From: Chitinispirillales bacterium
Lineage (GTDB): Bacteria; Fibrobacterota; Chitinivibrionia; Chitinivibrionales; Chitinispirillaceae
Length of the DNA stretch: 51,756 bases
NCBI GenBank assembly: GCA_031283085.1
Contig: JAITCM010000013.1
Location: 1-51,756 of the forward strand
Direction: 5' to 3'
The notes beneath the pieces are model-generated. The model saw nothing but the letters and a program-made list of their open reading frames with translations, did no database searches and was not told the origin of the DNA. Position 1 is the first letter of the stretch. Every line of letters starts with the position of its first letter. A program made the translations under genes and the position numbers. Shown here in pieces: positions 28,191-38,580 of the stretch.

Positions 28191-28209
28191 GGGCGACCGC
28201 AGGTCGCCC
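28191..28209. repeat. Small hairpin repeat between lpxC/fabZ and lpxA
   Basis: A perfect palindrome GGGCGACC-GCA-GGTCGCCC followed by TTACAA. The trailing CGCCC-TTA(C/A)A form recurs at 50353-50394 and 51341-51366. It lies within the long minus-strand operon, so it could act on mRNA processing between the two lpx genes. Confidence 0.6.
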
Positions 28210-28251
28210 TTACAACCCGGATTGTGAATGTGCCGACATTCTAAATCCCGG

Positions 28252-29637
28252 TCACGACTTCTCGAACATCGCCATTCCCTCCGCCTCGCATACGAGTTTG
28301 TCCTCCACGAAGCATTTCCCCTCGAACTTTCCTATGCCGCGTTTGAATTGCAACATTTTTACCTCTATCCTCAGTATGTCGCCCGGACGTACCACGCCTC
28401 TGAAGCGGGCGTTGTCTATGCCCATGAACAGGACTTTCGCGTCGACGGGGGCGCCGGAGCCTTTGTTGTAGTTTTTGTACAGGCCCATAATTCCGGCGGC
28501 TTGGGCTATGGCCTCTATTTGCAGCACGCCCGGCATCACGGGGTTGCCGGGGAAGTGGCCGTTGAAGTAGTCTTCGTTGAAAGAGACGTTTTTCAGCGCA
28601 ATGATTTCTTTGTCCGGGATAATGCTCGTCACCTTGTCTATCAGAAGGAACGGGAAGCGGTGGGGGAGTATCCTGGTGATGTCATCGCAAGTGAGTTTAA
28701 TCGCCTCTCCGGCCCTCTTTTTCTCCTGTTTTTTGACCTGCTCCCGGATCATCTTCGCCGTCTCGATGTTGGCCGCGTGGCCGGTGCGGGCGGCGAGAAT
28801 GTGCGCGTTTATCGGCTTGCCGAGCAGGTAGAGGTCGCCTATAAGGTCGAGCGCCTTGTGACGGCACGGCTCGTTCCAAAAGCGCAGTTCCGTGTTGTTG
28901 AGGTAGCCGTTTTGCCCTGGGCCTACCGGACCCTTGTAGTTGTCGAACAGCTTACGTATGTACTCTACTTTCTCTTCTGTCAATTCCACGTCTTGAACGA
29001 CGAGAGCGCTGTCTAAACTGCCGCCTTTGATGAGTCCCTGTTCGCGCAATTTTTGTATTTCGGAGAGGAAGCAGAATGTGCGCGACGGCGCGAAGTCGGC
29101 GACGTAATCTTTCAGCGAGAACATGGTAGTGTACTGCGCGCCCAGCGCCGGATACTTGTAGTCGATTTCCAGGGTGACACGCAGGTAGTCGAGCGGAAAG
29201 ACGCCGAGCGCGATGTCGCCCTTGACAAACATCAGCGGCTCGTCTATACTGATGTACGTGCGTTCAGCTTCCTGCTCGACAATGCCGGCTTTCTGCACGA
29301 GGTTGACGTAGGGCATGGCGCTGCCGTCCATAAGCGGTATCTCCTGAGCGTTGACCTCCACACGGCAGTTGTCGATTTCGAGGCCGGCGAAGCACGACAT
29401 CACGTGTTCGACGGAGTACATCCGCACGTCGCCGAGGCCGATGGCCGTGCCGCGGGACAGGTCGACGACGTTGTCTATGTCGGCGGGAATCTCCGGCTTG
29501 CCGTCGAGGTCGGCGCGGACAAATCGGATACCGTAGTTTTCCGGAGCGGGGGAAAACGTGACCTGCGAGGCCACGCCGGTGTGCAGACCGACGCCGGTCA
29601 ATGACACGCTTTTGCCGATTGTACGCTGTTGAGGCAT
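28252..29637 (-). CDS. lpxC/fabZ: Fused LpxC deacetylase - FabZ dehydratase
   Basis: 461 residues with two enzymes. Residues 1 to about 300 are LpxC, the zinc deacetylase that commits UDP-acyl-GlcNAc to lipid A. Zinc ligands are H78 (SVEHVMSC) and H260/D264 (RHKALD), and the catalytic histidine is H287. Residues about 312-461 are FabZ, the 3-hydroxyacyl-ACP dehydratase, with [11 protein letters not shown], catalytic H361 (GHFPG) and E375. Both compete for the same acyl-ACP pool, so fusion fixes their ratio. The fusion is known from Bacteroidota/Chlorobi/Fibrobacterota-type genomes. AAGGA lies seven bases before the ATG. Confidence 0.95.
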   Translation of the reverse strand: MPQQRTIGKSVSLTGVGLHTGVASQVTFSPAPENYGIRFVRADLDGKPEIPADIDNVVDLSRGTAIGLGDVRMYSVEHVMSCFAGLEIDNCRVEVNAQEIPLMDGSAMPYVNLVQKAGIVEQEAERTYISIDEPLMFVKGDIALGVFPLDYLRVTLEIDYKYPALGAQYTTMFSLKDYVADFAPSRTFCFLSEIQKLREQGLIKGGSLDSALVVQDVELTEEKVEYIRKLFDNYKGPVGPGQNGYLNNTELRFWNEPCRHKALDLIGDLYLLGKPINAHILAARTGHAANIETAKMIREQVKKQEKKRAGEAIKLTCDDITRILPHRFPFLLIDKVTSIIPDKEIIALKNVSFNEDYFNGHFPGNPVMPGVLQIEAIAQAAGIMGLYKNYNKGSGAPVDAKVLFMGIDNARFRGVVRPGDILRIEVKMLQFKRGIGKFEGKCFVEDKLVCEAEGMAMFEKS

Positions 29638-29669
29638 AGATTGTCCTTAATGTTTTTGACTTATATGTT

Positions 29670-30707
29670 TTAGCGCCGCGGAGCGGCGCTTGTTTTTAAC
29701 GCCTCCACCTCTTCCCGCAACTTCTTAACTTCCTTCAACAAATCCGGCAACCTGCTCGACGACGCCTCTATCCTTCTCATCGTCATAATATCCCTTGCCG
29801 GATAGCCTGTGACGCTTGCTTTGGGGTCAATATCTTTTGATACGCCGGCTTTCGCCCCCACGAATGAATCGTCCCCTATGTTTATATGCCCGACAAACCC
29901 CACCTGGCCCGCAATAATCACGCGTTTGCCCACCTTCGTTGAGCCGGATATACCGGTCTGCGCCGCTATAGCGGTGTTTTCTCCTATGGCAACGTTGTGG
30001 GCGATGTGGACTAAGTTGTCCAACTTTACCCCTTTGCCGATCACCGTGGGTTCAAAATTGCCGCGGTCTATCGTTGTGCCGGCGCCTATGTCGGCGTCGT
30101 CCTCCACTACCACGTTGCCGAAACAGGGGATACGGACGAAGACGCCGTCTTTGCTGCGTGCGTTGCCGAAGCCGTCGCTGCCCAACACCGCGCCGGACTG
30201 TATTATTACCCGCGCCCCGATATGCGTTCCATAGCGTACTATAGCGCCGGAGTCTATGCGAACGGACTCGCCGACGCTGACACCGCGTTCTATCACGCAG
30301 TTTGCCCCGATACGGCAGTTCGCTCCGATACGCGCTCCGGCGCCTATTACCGTTCCGGGGCCGACGGAGGCCGTTTTGTCAATAAATGCCGTTTTGTCAA
30401 CGATTGCCGACGGGTGGATGCCCTCGCCGAAGAGCGGCGTAATGTCTTCAAAGAGCTGCGCGGCTACGGCGTACCCCACGTAGGGGTCGTCTACCTCAAG
30501 GCAGACCTTTTCGTGGAACGCGGCGCCCTTTTTGACTATGACCGCGGCGGCGGCGCACGCTTTCGCCTGGTCGACGTACTTGACGTCGGATACAAACGTT
30601 ATATGCCTATCGGTCGCCGACTCCGGCGACGCTATTCCCACAACCTCCGCGTCGCATCCGTCGGAAAGCGTTGCTCCGATACGTGCAGCTATTTCGGACA
30701 GTTTCAT
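29670..30707 (-). CDS. lpxD: UDP-3-O-acylglucosamine N-acyltransferase
   Basis: 345 residues. The N-terminal uridine-binding domain precedes a left-handed beta-helix (residues about 97-300) and a helical C-terminal tail (LLKEVKKLREEVEALK). The likely catalytic histidine is H237 in NLVHIAHNV. It adds the second acyl chain in lipid A synthesis. It lies six bases after skp and 32 before lpxC/fabZ, matching the common bamA-skp-lpxD order. Confidence 0.94.
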   Translation of the reverse strand: MKLSEIAARIGATLSDGCDAEVVGIASPESATDRHITFVSDVKYVDQAKACAAAAVIVKKGAAFHEKVCLEVDDPYVGYAVAAQLFEDITPLFGEGIHPSAIVDKTAFIDKTASVGPGTVIGAGARIGANCRIGANCVIERGVSVGESVRIDSGAIVRYGTHIGARVIIQSGAVLGSDGFGNARSKDGVFVRIPCFGNVVVEDDADIGAGTTIDRGNFEPTVIGKGVKLDNLVHIAHNVAIGENTAIAAQTGISGSTKVGKRVIIAGQVGFVGHINIGDDSFVGAKAGVSKDIDPKASVTGYPARDIMTMRRIEASSSRLPDLLKEVKKLREEVEALKTSAAPRR

Positions 30708-30713
30708 TTTATC

Positions 30714-31238
30714 TTATTTTTCCTTGGCAAGCTGCGCAAGCACCCGATCCGTCAAGTCGTGAGACGGCTTCGCGAATACGACCCCGCCGGCGCGATAGTC
30801 GAATATGAAGTCGAACTGCTCGTCCTTGGCGATTTTGTCGATGATTTTCTGAATCTTCTCCAAGATGGGTTTCGTCAGTTCCTCGTTCTTGGAGAGCACA
30901 TCGCCCCGCTGGCCGAACTTCTCCTGCAAAAATTTCTCGTGCAGGATAATCTTTTGGCGCAACGAGTCTTCAATAGACTTTTTGCGGTCGGCGCTAAGAA
31001 GGAGACTCTGCTTTTCGAGCTGATCCCTCATCTCGGTGATTTCCTTGGCCCGCTTGGAGGCCTCCTGCTCCCACTTGGCCACCTCCTTGTTGAACTTCTC
31101 CTGGGCGACCTTTGTACCCTCAAACTGGGTAAAGATCTTTTCGGAGTTGACGAACCCAAGTTTTAACTGTGCGGAAGCGGCACTGAACGCGGCGGCGGCG
31201 AAAAGCACCGTTACCGCAACCTTAAACCCTCTCATCAT
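30714..31238 (-). CDS. skp: OmpH/Skp-type periplasmic chaperone
   Basis: 174 residues. A signal peptide (VAVTVLFAAAAFSAASA) precedes KLGFVNSEKIFTQFEG, the usual start of mature Skp. A long charged coiled coil follows (residues about 40-120), the tentacles of the trimeric chaperone. It holds unfolded barrels for BamA. AAGGAGG lies just before the double ATG. The position between bamA and lpxD is the classic one. Confidence 0.92.
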   Translation of the reverse strand: MMRGFKVAVTVLFAAAAFSAASAQLKLGFVNSEKIFTQFEGTKVAQEKFNKEVAKWEQEASKRAKEITEMRDQLEKQSLLLSADRKKSIEDSLRQKIILHEKFLQEKFGQRGDVLSKNEELTKPILEKIQKIIDKIAKDEQFDFIFDYRAGGVVFAKPSHDLTDRVLAQLAKEK

Positions 31239-31310
31239 AACATCCTCCTTATTTGGTAGTAATTATAACATCCGACAATTCATCCCGCGATTATACATTC
31301 CATTTTCTCC

Positions 31311-33617
31311 TTAGAATCCCTTATTCATAATAATATGCCAACTGATACCGCTCGGCGCGTTGTTGATTCCGCTCTTGTCAAGCGGGTCGAGTCCGTACCC
31401 GATATCAATGCCCATTACCCCTATCATCGGCAGATTGATGCGGAGCCCGCCGCCCACCCCCCGGTACAGATCGCCTATGTCGATCTTGGATATTGCCGGC
31501 CAGGTGTTGCCCATATCGGCAAACATACCTATATAAACCTGTTGGTCTATTATCGGGTAGCGCAACGACATATTCATCGCGAACATAGATTTCCCGTCGC
31601 CCATCCACCAACGGCGATACCCGCCGAACGCCCAGTCGGAGTAACCTCTGATAATCGCGTCGCCGTAAGCGCCGCCGCCCGTGAACAGGTCGTCTCTCGA
31701 TATCTTCAGTTCGCCGACGAGGGGTGTTATCACACCCAACTTTACCTCGCTGCCGAATACTAATTTGGCAGGGAGCCTAAAGTAATTCTCGTAAGACATG
31801 ATTCCTTTGAAATACCTGAAGTCACCGCCGAGGCCCGCGACTTCGGGAGTGACGGTCAGCCGCGACCCATCGTTGGGAAAGAGCGGCATATCGAGGTCGT
31901 AACGCTCAACGTTGAGCCGGAGCTTACTCATTATACCCGTCTCTATGATTTCCATGTCGCCGACGGTTGTGTTATTCCTGCTTGCTCCGGTCGCGCGCTG
32001 GTGGCTGAGCTGATAGATTGACTGAAAGCGAAATTTGTTGTCGGGCCACGAGAGGCGCGAACGGCCCACGCCGACGCGAAAGCCGTAGCTCGTAGTGGTA
32101 TCGTAGTCGCTGCTCGAATAACTGTACACCTGCTGGTCGACAAAGACCGTTCCCGTAAGCCACAGCGGGGTATCGAACGCCCACGGCTCGGTGAAGCTGA
32201 CTGTGCACAGTTTCCTGTAACTCCCGTACTGCACTTCGAGTCTGAGTTCCTGCCCGGCTCCTCTAAAGTTCGGGATAGCGGTGGAGAATGTGCCGGTCAA
32301 CTTATCCTGATCGCTGTAGGCCGCGCCCACGGTGAGCTGGCCGATATTGTCTTTTTCCACAATGTCAAAGACCACATCGACGGTACCGTCGTCATTTGGC
32401 AAGATGTCGGGCATGGCACTCTGGAAGTAGTTCAGACGCATAATATTCTGCTGACTCCCCGCCATGAGCGACTGGCGGTAGCGCTGTCCGGGCATGAGCG
32501 ATATTTCGCGCCGTATCACCTTTTCCCACGTTTTGCCGTTGCCGCGTATGTCAACCTTTCGCACGATGGCCGGACGCCCCTCGGTGACCTCAAAGAGCAG
32601 GTCTATCGTATCGGCGTTCTCTCCCCTGTACGAACGCCTGTCGTCGACACGCACCCAAAGATACCCCTCTTCCCTGTAGGCGGTCTCGAGCATATACTTC
32701 GTCATATCAAACAGGCTCTTCCGAAACGGCCGCCCCTTTGAGAGCGCGACCTTTGCGGCGAGCGTGTCGGACTCGATGACGGTGTTGCCCGAAAACGCGA
32801 CGTCGCCCGCAAAGTATTTGCGCCCCTCGTTTATCGTTATCTCTATGAATATATCCCGTTTGTCATCGGAATACCAAACGGAATCGTGTTCAACGGCGGC
32901 GTCTAAAAGACCCCTGTCGTTGTATTGCATTATAAGCGTGTCGAGATGCGACCGGTACAGGTCGTAGTTAAAATCGCCGGAGCGCCACCAGCGGTTTTCC
33001 TTCGTCTTGAAGCGCCGAGCGAGCCATCTCGTCTTTACATCGCGATTCCCTTGAAAAACGACAGACTTGACCCTTACCCTGGGTCCCTCCTTTATTACGT
33101 ACTTGACAATCGCGTTGCCCGGAACGCTTGTGGCGATTATCTGCGCGTCAACCTCCGCGAGCAGATACCCCTTCTCGGCGTACATATCCAAGACTGTCTG
33201 CTTGCTCTTGTGCAACTGCGCGTCCGAGAGCGGAGCGTAGAAACGCAACAGCTTCTTCTCCTCAAGCGCCTTCTTTTTTATCTTCCTGTTACCGAAAAAC
33301 TCGACCTTGTCGACAATGGGAAGCTCTTCGACCACGAGTTTCAGGGAAACGCTTGAGTCCGTCTCCCCGTCTACGAAGAAATCCACTTTGCGGAAATGGC
33401 CGAGTTTGTAGACACGGCGCACGGATTCCTGGATATCGGCCGGGGTGAAATCGCTGCCGGGCCTAAGCAATATGGCGTCGGATACGGCGTCGGGGTTGGC
33501 TATGAGCGTCCCCTCTATCCTTATGTTATCAAGAATCTTCGCTTCCGCGCCCACAACGCCCCCCATGGCCAACAGCAGCAAGAAAAGCGGGACGGCGGCA
33601 ATCAACTTTTTTTTCAT
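31311..33617 (-). CDS. bamA: Outer-membrane protein assembly factor BamA
   Basis: 768 residues. A signal peptide (MKKKLIAAVPLFLLLLAMGGVVGA) is followed by tandem POTRA domains (residues about 25-400) and a C-terminal barrel. The barrel carries the lid-lock pattern near RGYSDW and ends in GF. BamA inserts barrel proteins in the outer membrane. The frame is open to 33662, inside clpC; I prefer ATG 33617 because it begins the signal sequence two bases after the clpC stop. ATG 33644, preceded by AGGA, is an alternative. It follows clpC directly, which is unusual. Confidence 0.93.
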   Translation of the reverse strand: MKKKLIAAVPLFLLLLAMGGVVGAEAKILDNIRIEGTLIANPDAVSDAILLRPGSDFTPADIQESVRRVYKLGHFRKVDFFVDGETDSSVSLKLVVEELPIVDKVEFFGNRKIKKKALEEKKLLRFYAPLSDAQLHKSKQTVLDMYAEKGYLLAEVDAQIIATSVPGNAIVKYVIKEGPRVRVKSVVFQGNRDVKTRWLARRFKTKENRWWRSGDFNYDLYRSHLDTLIMQYNDRGLLDAAVEHDSVWYSDDKRDIFIEITINEGRKYFAGDVAFSGNTVIESDTLAAKVALSKGRPFRKSLFDMTKYMLETAYREEGYLWVRVDDRRSYRGENADTIDLLFEVTEGRPAIVRKVDIRGNGKTWEKVIRREISLMPGQRYRQSLMAGSQQNIMRLNYFQSAMPDILPNDDGTVDVVFDIVEKDNIGQLTVGAAYSDQDKLTGTFSTAIPNFRGAGQELRLEVQYGSYRKLCTVSFTEPWAFDTPLWLTGTVFVDQQVYSYSSSDYDTTTSYGFRVGVGRSRLSWPDNKFRFQSIYQLSHQRATGASRNNTTVGDMEIIETGIMSKLRLNVERYDLDMPLFPNDGSRLTVTPEVAGLGGDFRYFKGIMSYENYFRLPAKLVFGSEVKLGVITPLVGELKISRDDLFTGGGAYGDAIIRGYSDWAFGGYRRWWMGDGKSMFAMNMSLRYPIIDQQVYIGMFADMGNTWPAISKIDIGDLYRGVGGGLRINLPMIGVMGIDIGYGLDPLDKSGINNAPSGISWHIIMNKGF

Positions 33618-33618
33618 C

Positions 33619-36066
33619 TTATTGGTAAGTCTCCACAGCTTCATTTTTCCTGAAGACAACATCTTCGCCGTCAGCGCAAAGCGATATCACATCACCGTCG
33701 CCGAACTTGTTCAGCAAAAATTCCTCGGCCAACGGGTCCTCCACGGAGCGCTGGATGGAACGGCGCAGCGGCCGTGCGCCCAATATTGGGTCGTAGCCCT
33801 TATCCACGAGCAACTTCTTCATCTCCGGCGTAAAGATAAGCTTGATGTTCCTGTCGACAAGGCGCTCCTGCACCTCGCTTAACTGTATATCGACTATTTT
33901 TGCGATTTCGTCCTTGCCGAGCGGCGAGAAGACAATCGTCTCGTCTATGCGGTTGATGAACTCCGGATTGAATATCCGCTTCATCTCGTCCATCACCTTG
34001 CCGCGCATCGCCTCGTAGTCGGTCTCCGCGCTGTTTCTCCCGAAACCTACGGTACCCATCTTCTTGACGTCACGCGAGCCGGCGTTGGAGGTCATGATGA
34101 TGATAGTGTTTTTAAAGTTAATATGGCGGCCGTAAGAGTCGGTCAGGAGGCCGTCGTCGAGTATCTGCAACAACAGGTTGAAGACGTCGGGGTGCGCCTT
34201 CTCGATTTCGTCGAGCAGTATGACGGAGTAGGGCTTTTTGCGGATTTTCTCCGTGAGCTGCCCGCCCTCCTCGTAACCGACGTATCCCGGCGGCGCGCCG
34301 ACGAGGCGCGATACCGCGAACTTCTCCATGTACTCGGACATATCAATACGCACCAGCGCGTCTTCCGTATCAAAGAGAGCCTTTGCTACCGCCTTGGCAA
34401 GTTCGGTCTTCCCTACGCCGGTCGGCCCCAGGAATATGAAAGAGGCGATTGGGCGGCGGGTGTTGTGCAATCCGGCGCGCGAACGTCTGATGCTCCTCGC
34501 CACGGCGCCGAGCGCCTCGTCCTGGCCTATGACCCTTTGACGCAATTCGTCTTCAAGGTGCAGCACCTTCTTCGCTTCTTCCTCGGCAAGCCGCGCCAGA
34601 GGGATGCCCGTCATCGTGGCGAGAACCTCAGTAATCGTCGACTCGTCGACCAACAGCCGCTCCTCGGCTTTGGCCCTCCGCCACAACGCTTTGGCCTCTA
34701 ACAGGGCGCCGTTGAGCTTGTCCTGCATATCGCGCAACCTCGCGGCCGACTCAAAGTCCTGGTTCGATACCGCCGTCTCCTTATCGCGGAGCACCTCGGC
34801 AATCTGCTTTTCAATCTCGCGTATCTCAGTAGGTATCTCCATACTCGACAGCCGCTTCCGCGCCCCGGCCTCGTCGATAACGTCTATCGCCTTGTCGGGC
34901 AGGAAACGGTCCGATATGTATCGCTCGGAGAGCTTGACCGCCATGGCTATAGCCTTCTCCGAATAACTGACCTTGTGATGCTCTTCGTAGTTGTGGCGCA
35001 GGCCGGAGAGTATCTGTATGGTTTCGTTTACGTTGGGCGGGTCGACCATTATCGTTTGGAAGCGTCTCGCCAGAGCGCCGTCTTTCTCTATGTACTTGCG
35101 GAACTCGTCAAGCGTCGTGGCCCCCACGCACTGTATCTCGCCTCGTGAGAGAGCCGGCTTGAAGATGTTTGATGCGTCTAAGCTGCCCTCGGAACCGCCG
35201 GCGCCCACTATCGTGTGCAGCTCGTCTATGAATATGACGACGTTATCGTTCTTTTGGAGCTCAAGCATCAGCGCCTTAAGCCGCTCCTCAAACTGCCCGC
35301 GGTACTTCGTGCCGGCGACCATCGAGGCCATATCCAAGTTTACGACTCGCTTGTTCTCGAGTACCTGTGGGATGCTCTTATCTATGATTTTTTGGGCCAA
35401 GCCCTCTACGATTGCCGTCTTTCCTATCCCCGGTTCGCCTATCAGCACCGGATTGTTCTTTTTGCGGCGGCTGAGGATTTGGACTACCCGTTCTATCTCT
35501 TTCTCGCGCCCGATAACGGGGTCGAGCTTACCCTCCCGCGCCATAGCCGTGAGGTCGCGGCCAAAGTGGTCGAGCATGGGCGTTTTGCTCTTCTCCTTGG
35601 CGGTGGCCGGCGCGCCGCTCACCTCCCCGCCCTTGAGCACATGGCCGATTTCCTCTTTCACACGGTCGTATTCGAGCCCCGACGCGGCAAGCGCGCCGGC
35701 GGCGGCCGACTCCGTGTCTTTCATGAGCGCCAATAGCAAATGCTCCGTGCCTATGTACTTGTGCGACATCGACCGCGCCTCATTCGCCGCTATTTCCAAA
35801 ACTTTCTTCGCGCGCGGCGTGAAAGGCAACATCTGCCCCACCATCATCATCCCGCCGACCGAGGTTATGGTCTTCTCTATGTTATCGCTCAGGTCCTCAA
35901 GGTCTATGCCCATACCGCGCATAACCGCGACGGCGACGCCGTCGCCCTCCTTTATCAGGCCAAGCAACAGATGCTCCGTGCCCACATAATCGTTACCGAG
36001 CCTCACCGACTCTTCCCTGGCGATCTGCATAACCTTCTTTACACGATCGGTAAACATACCGTTCAT
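33619..36066 (-). CDS. clpC: ATP-dependent Clp protease ATPase subunit ClpC
   Basis: 815 residues of an AAA+ unfoldase. It has two N-terminal Clp repeats (residues about 1-145) and D1 Walker [18 protein letters not shown]-type middle region follows ([15 protein letters not shown]), as in ClpC rather than ClpB, then D2 Walker [15 protein letters not shown]. It unfolds substrates for ClpP. In Gram-positive bacteria ClpC recognises proteins marked with phospho-arginine by McsB, whose gene lies just upstream here. ATG 36066 follows AAAGGG at 11 bases; ATG 36057 and GTG 36078 are alternatives. No clpP gene is in the window. Confidence 0.94.
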   Translation of the reverse strand: MNGMFTDRVKKVMQIAREESVRLGNDYVGTEHLLLGLIKEGDGVAVAVMRGMGIDLEDLSDNIEKTITSVGGMMMVGQMLPFTPRAKKVLEIAANEARSMSHKYIGTEHLLLALMKDTESAAAGALAASGLEYDRVKEEIGHVLKGGEVSGAPATAKEKSKTPMLDHFGRDLTAMAREGKLDPVIGREKEIERVVQILSRRKKNNPVLIGEPGIGKTAIVEGLAQKIIDKSIPQVLENKRVVNLDMASMVAGTKYRGQFEERLKALMLELQKNDNVVIFIDELHTIVGAGGSEGSLDASNIFKPALSRGEIQCVGATTLDEFRKYIEKDGALARRFQTIMVDPPNVNETIQILSGLRHNYEEHHKVSYSEKAIAMAVKLSERYISDRFLPDKAIDVIDEAGARKRLSSMEIPTEIREIEKQIAEVLRDKETAVSNQDFESAARLRDMQDKLNGALLEAKALWRRAKAEERLLVDESTITEVLATMTGIPLARLAEEEAKKVLHLEDELRQRVIGQDEALGAVARSIRRSRAGLHNTRRPIASFIFLGPTGVGKTELAKAVAKALFDTEDALVRIDMSEYMEKFAVSRLVGAPPGYVGYEEGGQLTEKIRKKPYSVILLDEIEKAHPDVFNLLLQILDDGLLTDSYGRHINFKNTIIIMTSNAGSRDVKKMGTVGFGRNSAETDYEAMRGKVMDEMKRIFNPEFINRIDETIVFSPLGKDEIAKIVDIQLSEVQERLVDRNIKLIFTPEMKKLLVDKGYDPILGARPLRRSIQRSVEDPLAEEFLLNKFGDGDVISLCADGEDVVFRKNEAVETYQ

Positions 36067-36153
36067 TGGCCAATACACCCTTTCGTTTTTTACTGTGACG
36101 ACTCTATTGTGACAAACAACAATCCGCCGAACATTGCGAGTTCCCCGTTTATG

Positions 36154-37326
36154 TCACGCCTCCGGCTCCGTTTTCTTTCTTCTGCCCTTTTTCACAGGCC
36201 TTTTCTCCGCCGACGTACTCGACCGACTCACCTTCCCTCCCTTATCTTCGAAGAACGACCTCGCGAGGTCCGCCCTCACAATATCAAGGTCATCTGGCGC
36301 GCCGTCTAAACCGCTTATGTACACCTGCAGGTGCGCGGGCATACCGAGCATTACTATCTTGTTGAGGTCGTCCACGCTGTACTCGTCGCATAGCCCGCAA
36401 CCTATACCGAGCCTCAGGGCCGAGGTCAGGTTGAGCAACTCCGCGAATCCCAGCATCTGCGCGTTCCGCAGTATACCGAGCGCCCGATTGATTTTGTCTT
36501 TGACCTCCAACCTCGCCTCGTTCACAAGCCTCTCGCGCGCGGAACGCTCATGGGTGATTATCTCCCTTATCGTGCCGCTCGCAGACTCTATGAACTCCGC
36601 CTCGCTTAACCCCATCGCCGCCCGGTTGGAGAGCTGGAAGATATTGCCGAGAATGTCCGAGTGCTCCCCCAAAAAGCCGCGTGTGGAGACACCCATCTGG
36701 CTCGCCCCCTGCAACACCTGATCCACCGTTTTGGTAAGGACGAGCCCCGGCAGGTGCGCCAGACAAGAGACCCGAAGCCCCGTCCCCGAATTCGTCGGGC
36801 AGGCGGTCAGGTACCCGAAGCGCGGACTGTAGGCGTATTTGAGAACGCTGCCTATTGAATCGTCGGCCTTGCTCGCCATATCCCACAGTTCGCAGGGGCG
36901 GAAACCGGAGTCCATTCCTTGAATTCGCAGGTGGTCCTCCTCATTTATCATCACGCTGAGCTTACCGCCGTCGTCGCGGGCCACGCCCCTTGAACCCTCG
37001 CCCTTAATCAGGCTCACGCTTGCCACGCGTTCCTCGACTAAGAAATGCTGTTCGAGTTTCCCTATCCGTCCGATGTTTATCACTTCAAATTCGTAAACGA
37101 ACTTACGCCGCGAGGGGCCGCGAAACAACGCGGCGGCCTTATCAAAAATTTCCTCTTTCTCCGCTATTGAGGCGTACGCCGGAAACTTGTGCCCAAGCAG
37201 ATTACGCGCCAGACGTATTCGGGTGGAAATCACCACATCCCCGTCCGGCCCGCCGCCGTCAAACCACGGCGGTATGTATCTCTTCCGCCTGCCCGTATCC
37301 TTCTCTTCCACAGCGCCGCCGCTCAT
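36154..37326 (-). CDS. mcsB: Protein arginine kinase McsB
   Basis: 390 residues of the ATP:guanido phosphotransferase fold. Key motifs are STRIRLARN (34-42), NEEDHLRIQ (128-136), which holds the catalytic acidic residues, and TACPTNSGTGLR (174-185) in the nucleotide site. It lacks the N-terminal domain of creatine/arginine kinases, as McsB does. It marks proteins with phospho-arginine for ClpC. It is about 35 residues longer than B. subtilis McsB because of a basic C-terminal tail (EKRPVKKGRRKK). It overlaps mcsA by four bases (ATGA), so both are co-translated. The organism is Gram-negative, which makes this notable. Confidence 0.93.
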   Translation of the reverse strand: MSGGAVEEKDTGRRKRYIPPWFDGGGPDGDVVISTRIRLARNLLGHKFPAYASIAEKEEIFDKAAALFRGPSRRKFVYEFEVINIGRIGKLEQHFLVEERVASVSLIKGEGSRGVARDDGGKLSVMINEEDHLRIQGMDSGFRPCELWDMASKADDSIGSVLKYAYSPRFGYLTACPTNSGTGLRVSCLAHLPGLVLTKTVDQVLQGASQMGVSTRGFLGEHSDILGNIFQLSNRAAMGLSEAEFIESASGTIREIITHERSARERLVNEARLEVKDKINRALGILRNAQMLGFAELLNLTSALRLGIGCGLCDEYSVDDLNKIVMLGMPAHLQVYISGLDGAPDDLDIVRADLARSFFEDKGGKVSRSSTSAEKRPVKKGRRKKTEPEA

Positions 37327-37958
37327 TTCACGCTCGGAGTCAGGCTGCGTATTTCATCCCGTATAACGGCGGCCTGCTCAAACTCCTCCGCCCTCACCGC
37401 CGCGTCGAGCTCGCGCCGCAACCGTTCCAGGCCCGCCCGCCCGCCCCGCCGCCCCGCCGACTTGCCGTACCGCTTGCCCTTGTGGCCGCTCGTGCCGTGT
37501 ATCTGGACAAGTATGCGGTCTAAACGCGGCTCAAAGGAGTCGTAGCACTCGGCGCACCCCAGCCTGCCGCCGGAGCGGAACTCCGAGAACGCCATACCGC
37601 ATTTGCGGCACACGATGTCCTCTTCCTCCTCCGCCGCCGCCTGACCGACGCTCCCGCCCCCTTTTGGCTTGACGGTCACTTTGACATTCCCCGAACCCGA
37701 CGAAGCCACCCCCCCCACCGCGCCGGCGAGCGCCTCCAAACCTTTCAAAATAATATCGCTGTCCGGGACGGGCACACCGCGCTCACGAGCGCACTCCTCG
37801 CATAGATGGAACGTCTCCGCCCCCTCCTCCCCAACATGTGTAAGGTGGACATTGGCCTCCCTGACCTTGCAGTCGTCGCAAAAGCACGCGCCGCCCTCGT
37901 CGGCATCGTCGTCCATATCCTCGCCAAAGCCTTCGCCAAACAAATCCTCTGCGTTCAT
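37323..37958 (-). CDS. mcsA: McsA-like zinc/UVR-motif activator protein
   Basis: 211 residues. Four CxxC pairs (CDDC, CEEC, CRKC, CAEC) should bind zinc, and a C-terminal UVR motif (LRRELDAAVRAEEFEQAAVIRDEIR) matches that of ClpC and UvrB/C. McsA activates McsB in known systems. Compared with B. subtilis McsA it has an acidic N-terminus and a longer Gly/Lys middle. GGAG lies six bases before the ATG. It is first in the long minus-strand run; no ctsR repressor gene precedes it, unlike the Firmicutes order. Confidence 0.9.
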   Translation of the reverse strand: MNAEDLFGEGFGEDMDDDADEGGACFCDDCKVREANVHLTHVGEEGAETFHLCEECARERGVPVPDSDIILKGLEALAGAVGGVASSGSGNVKVTVKPKGGGSVGQAAAEEEEDIVCRKCGMAFSEFRSGGRLGCAECYDSFEPRLDRILVQIHGTSGHKGKRYGKSAGRRGGRAGLERLRRELDAAVRAEEFEQAAVIRDEIRSLTPSVK

Positions 37959-38193
37959 AAAACTCTCCCAATGCGTTGGGGTTCCCGCCGCGTCTCTCTC
38001 TGTCCCTCGTCCGATACCCTCATAACCCGATACCCCAAAAAACGATTACAGCGCGACATTATGTAATATAATTATTTGTAACATATAACACACAAGATTC
38101 TTGCTTTTATATTTCGATACCCTCACACATAGCCCATTCCTGTAAAATATCCCGGACGACCCCCAACCCGCCCCTTTTCGGGCACAGCCTCAC

Positions 38194-38472
38194 CTATTCA
38201 TCCTCGTCGGACAAACCGTCCACATGGATGATGGTATACTCCTCGGACTCCAGGCAGTCGTAAATTTCCTCAAGTTCATCCTCGTCGGATTCGTCCCAAG
38301 AGTGGCTGTCGCCGTCGAGCCCGTCGTACTCAAGAAAGTCAATTATGGGCTGAAGCTTGTGCCCCTTAACAACAATATGCTGCCCCAGCGAGTCCTCTCC
38401 CTCCACGAGGTCCTCAACTTCAACATCGTTCTGAAAATCATAAACCGCCGTGACGGTGATTACCATCTTCAT
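38194..38472 (-). CDS. Small acidic protein of unknown function (92 aa)
   Basis: I recognise no family. The protein starts with a beta-like stretch (MKMVITVTAVYDF) and is strongly acidic afterwards, ending in a run of Asp/Glu (DGLSDEDE). It has no signal peptide or membrane segment, so it should be cytoplasmic. The gene looks real: AAGGAGGGG lies six bases before the ATG and the composition is biased. It stands alone, divergent from the HAD hydrolase gene, with a perfect 14-bp palindrome and a candidate promoter in the shared upstream region. Confidence 0.7.
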   Translation of the reverse strand: MKMVITVTAVYDFQNDVEVEDLVEGEDSLGQHIVVKGHKLQPIIDFLEYDGLDGDSHSWDESDEDELEEIYDCLESEEYTIIHVDGLSDEDE

Positions 38473-38580
38473 GGCGTACCCCTCCTTAGCTCTCTAAATA
38501 GTTAAATGTTTTTTATGCGCCCGCACGATACACAAAGTGCTATTTTTCCAATAGCCGCCCGAAAACCTGTTCAAACCGGC

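Noticed and set aside
34991-35989. A 332-codon open frame opposite clpC, with other long frames opposite lpxA, the Wzi-like gene, bamA and parE
   Set aside because: They lie antisense to clearly conserved genes, have biased composition caused by the GC-rich codon pattern of the other strand, and show no recognisable motifs.
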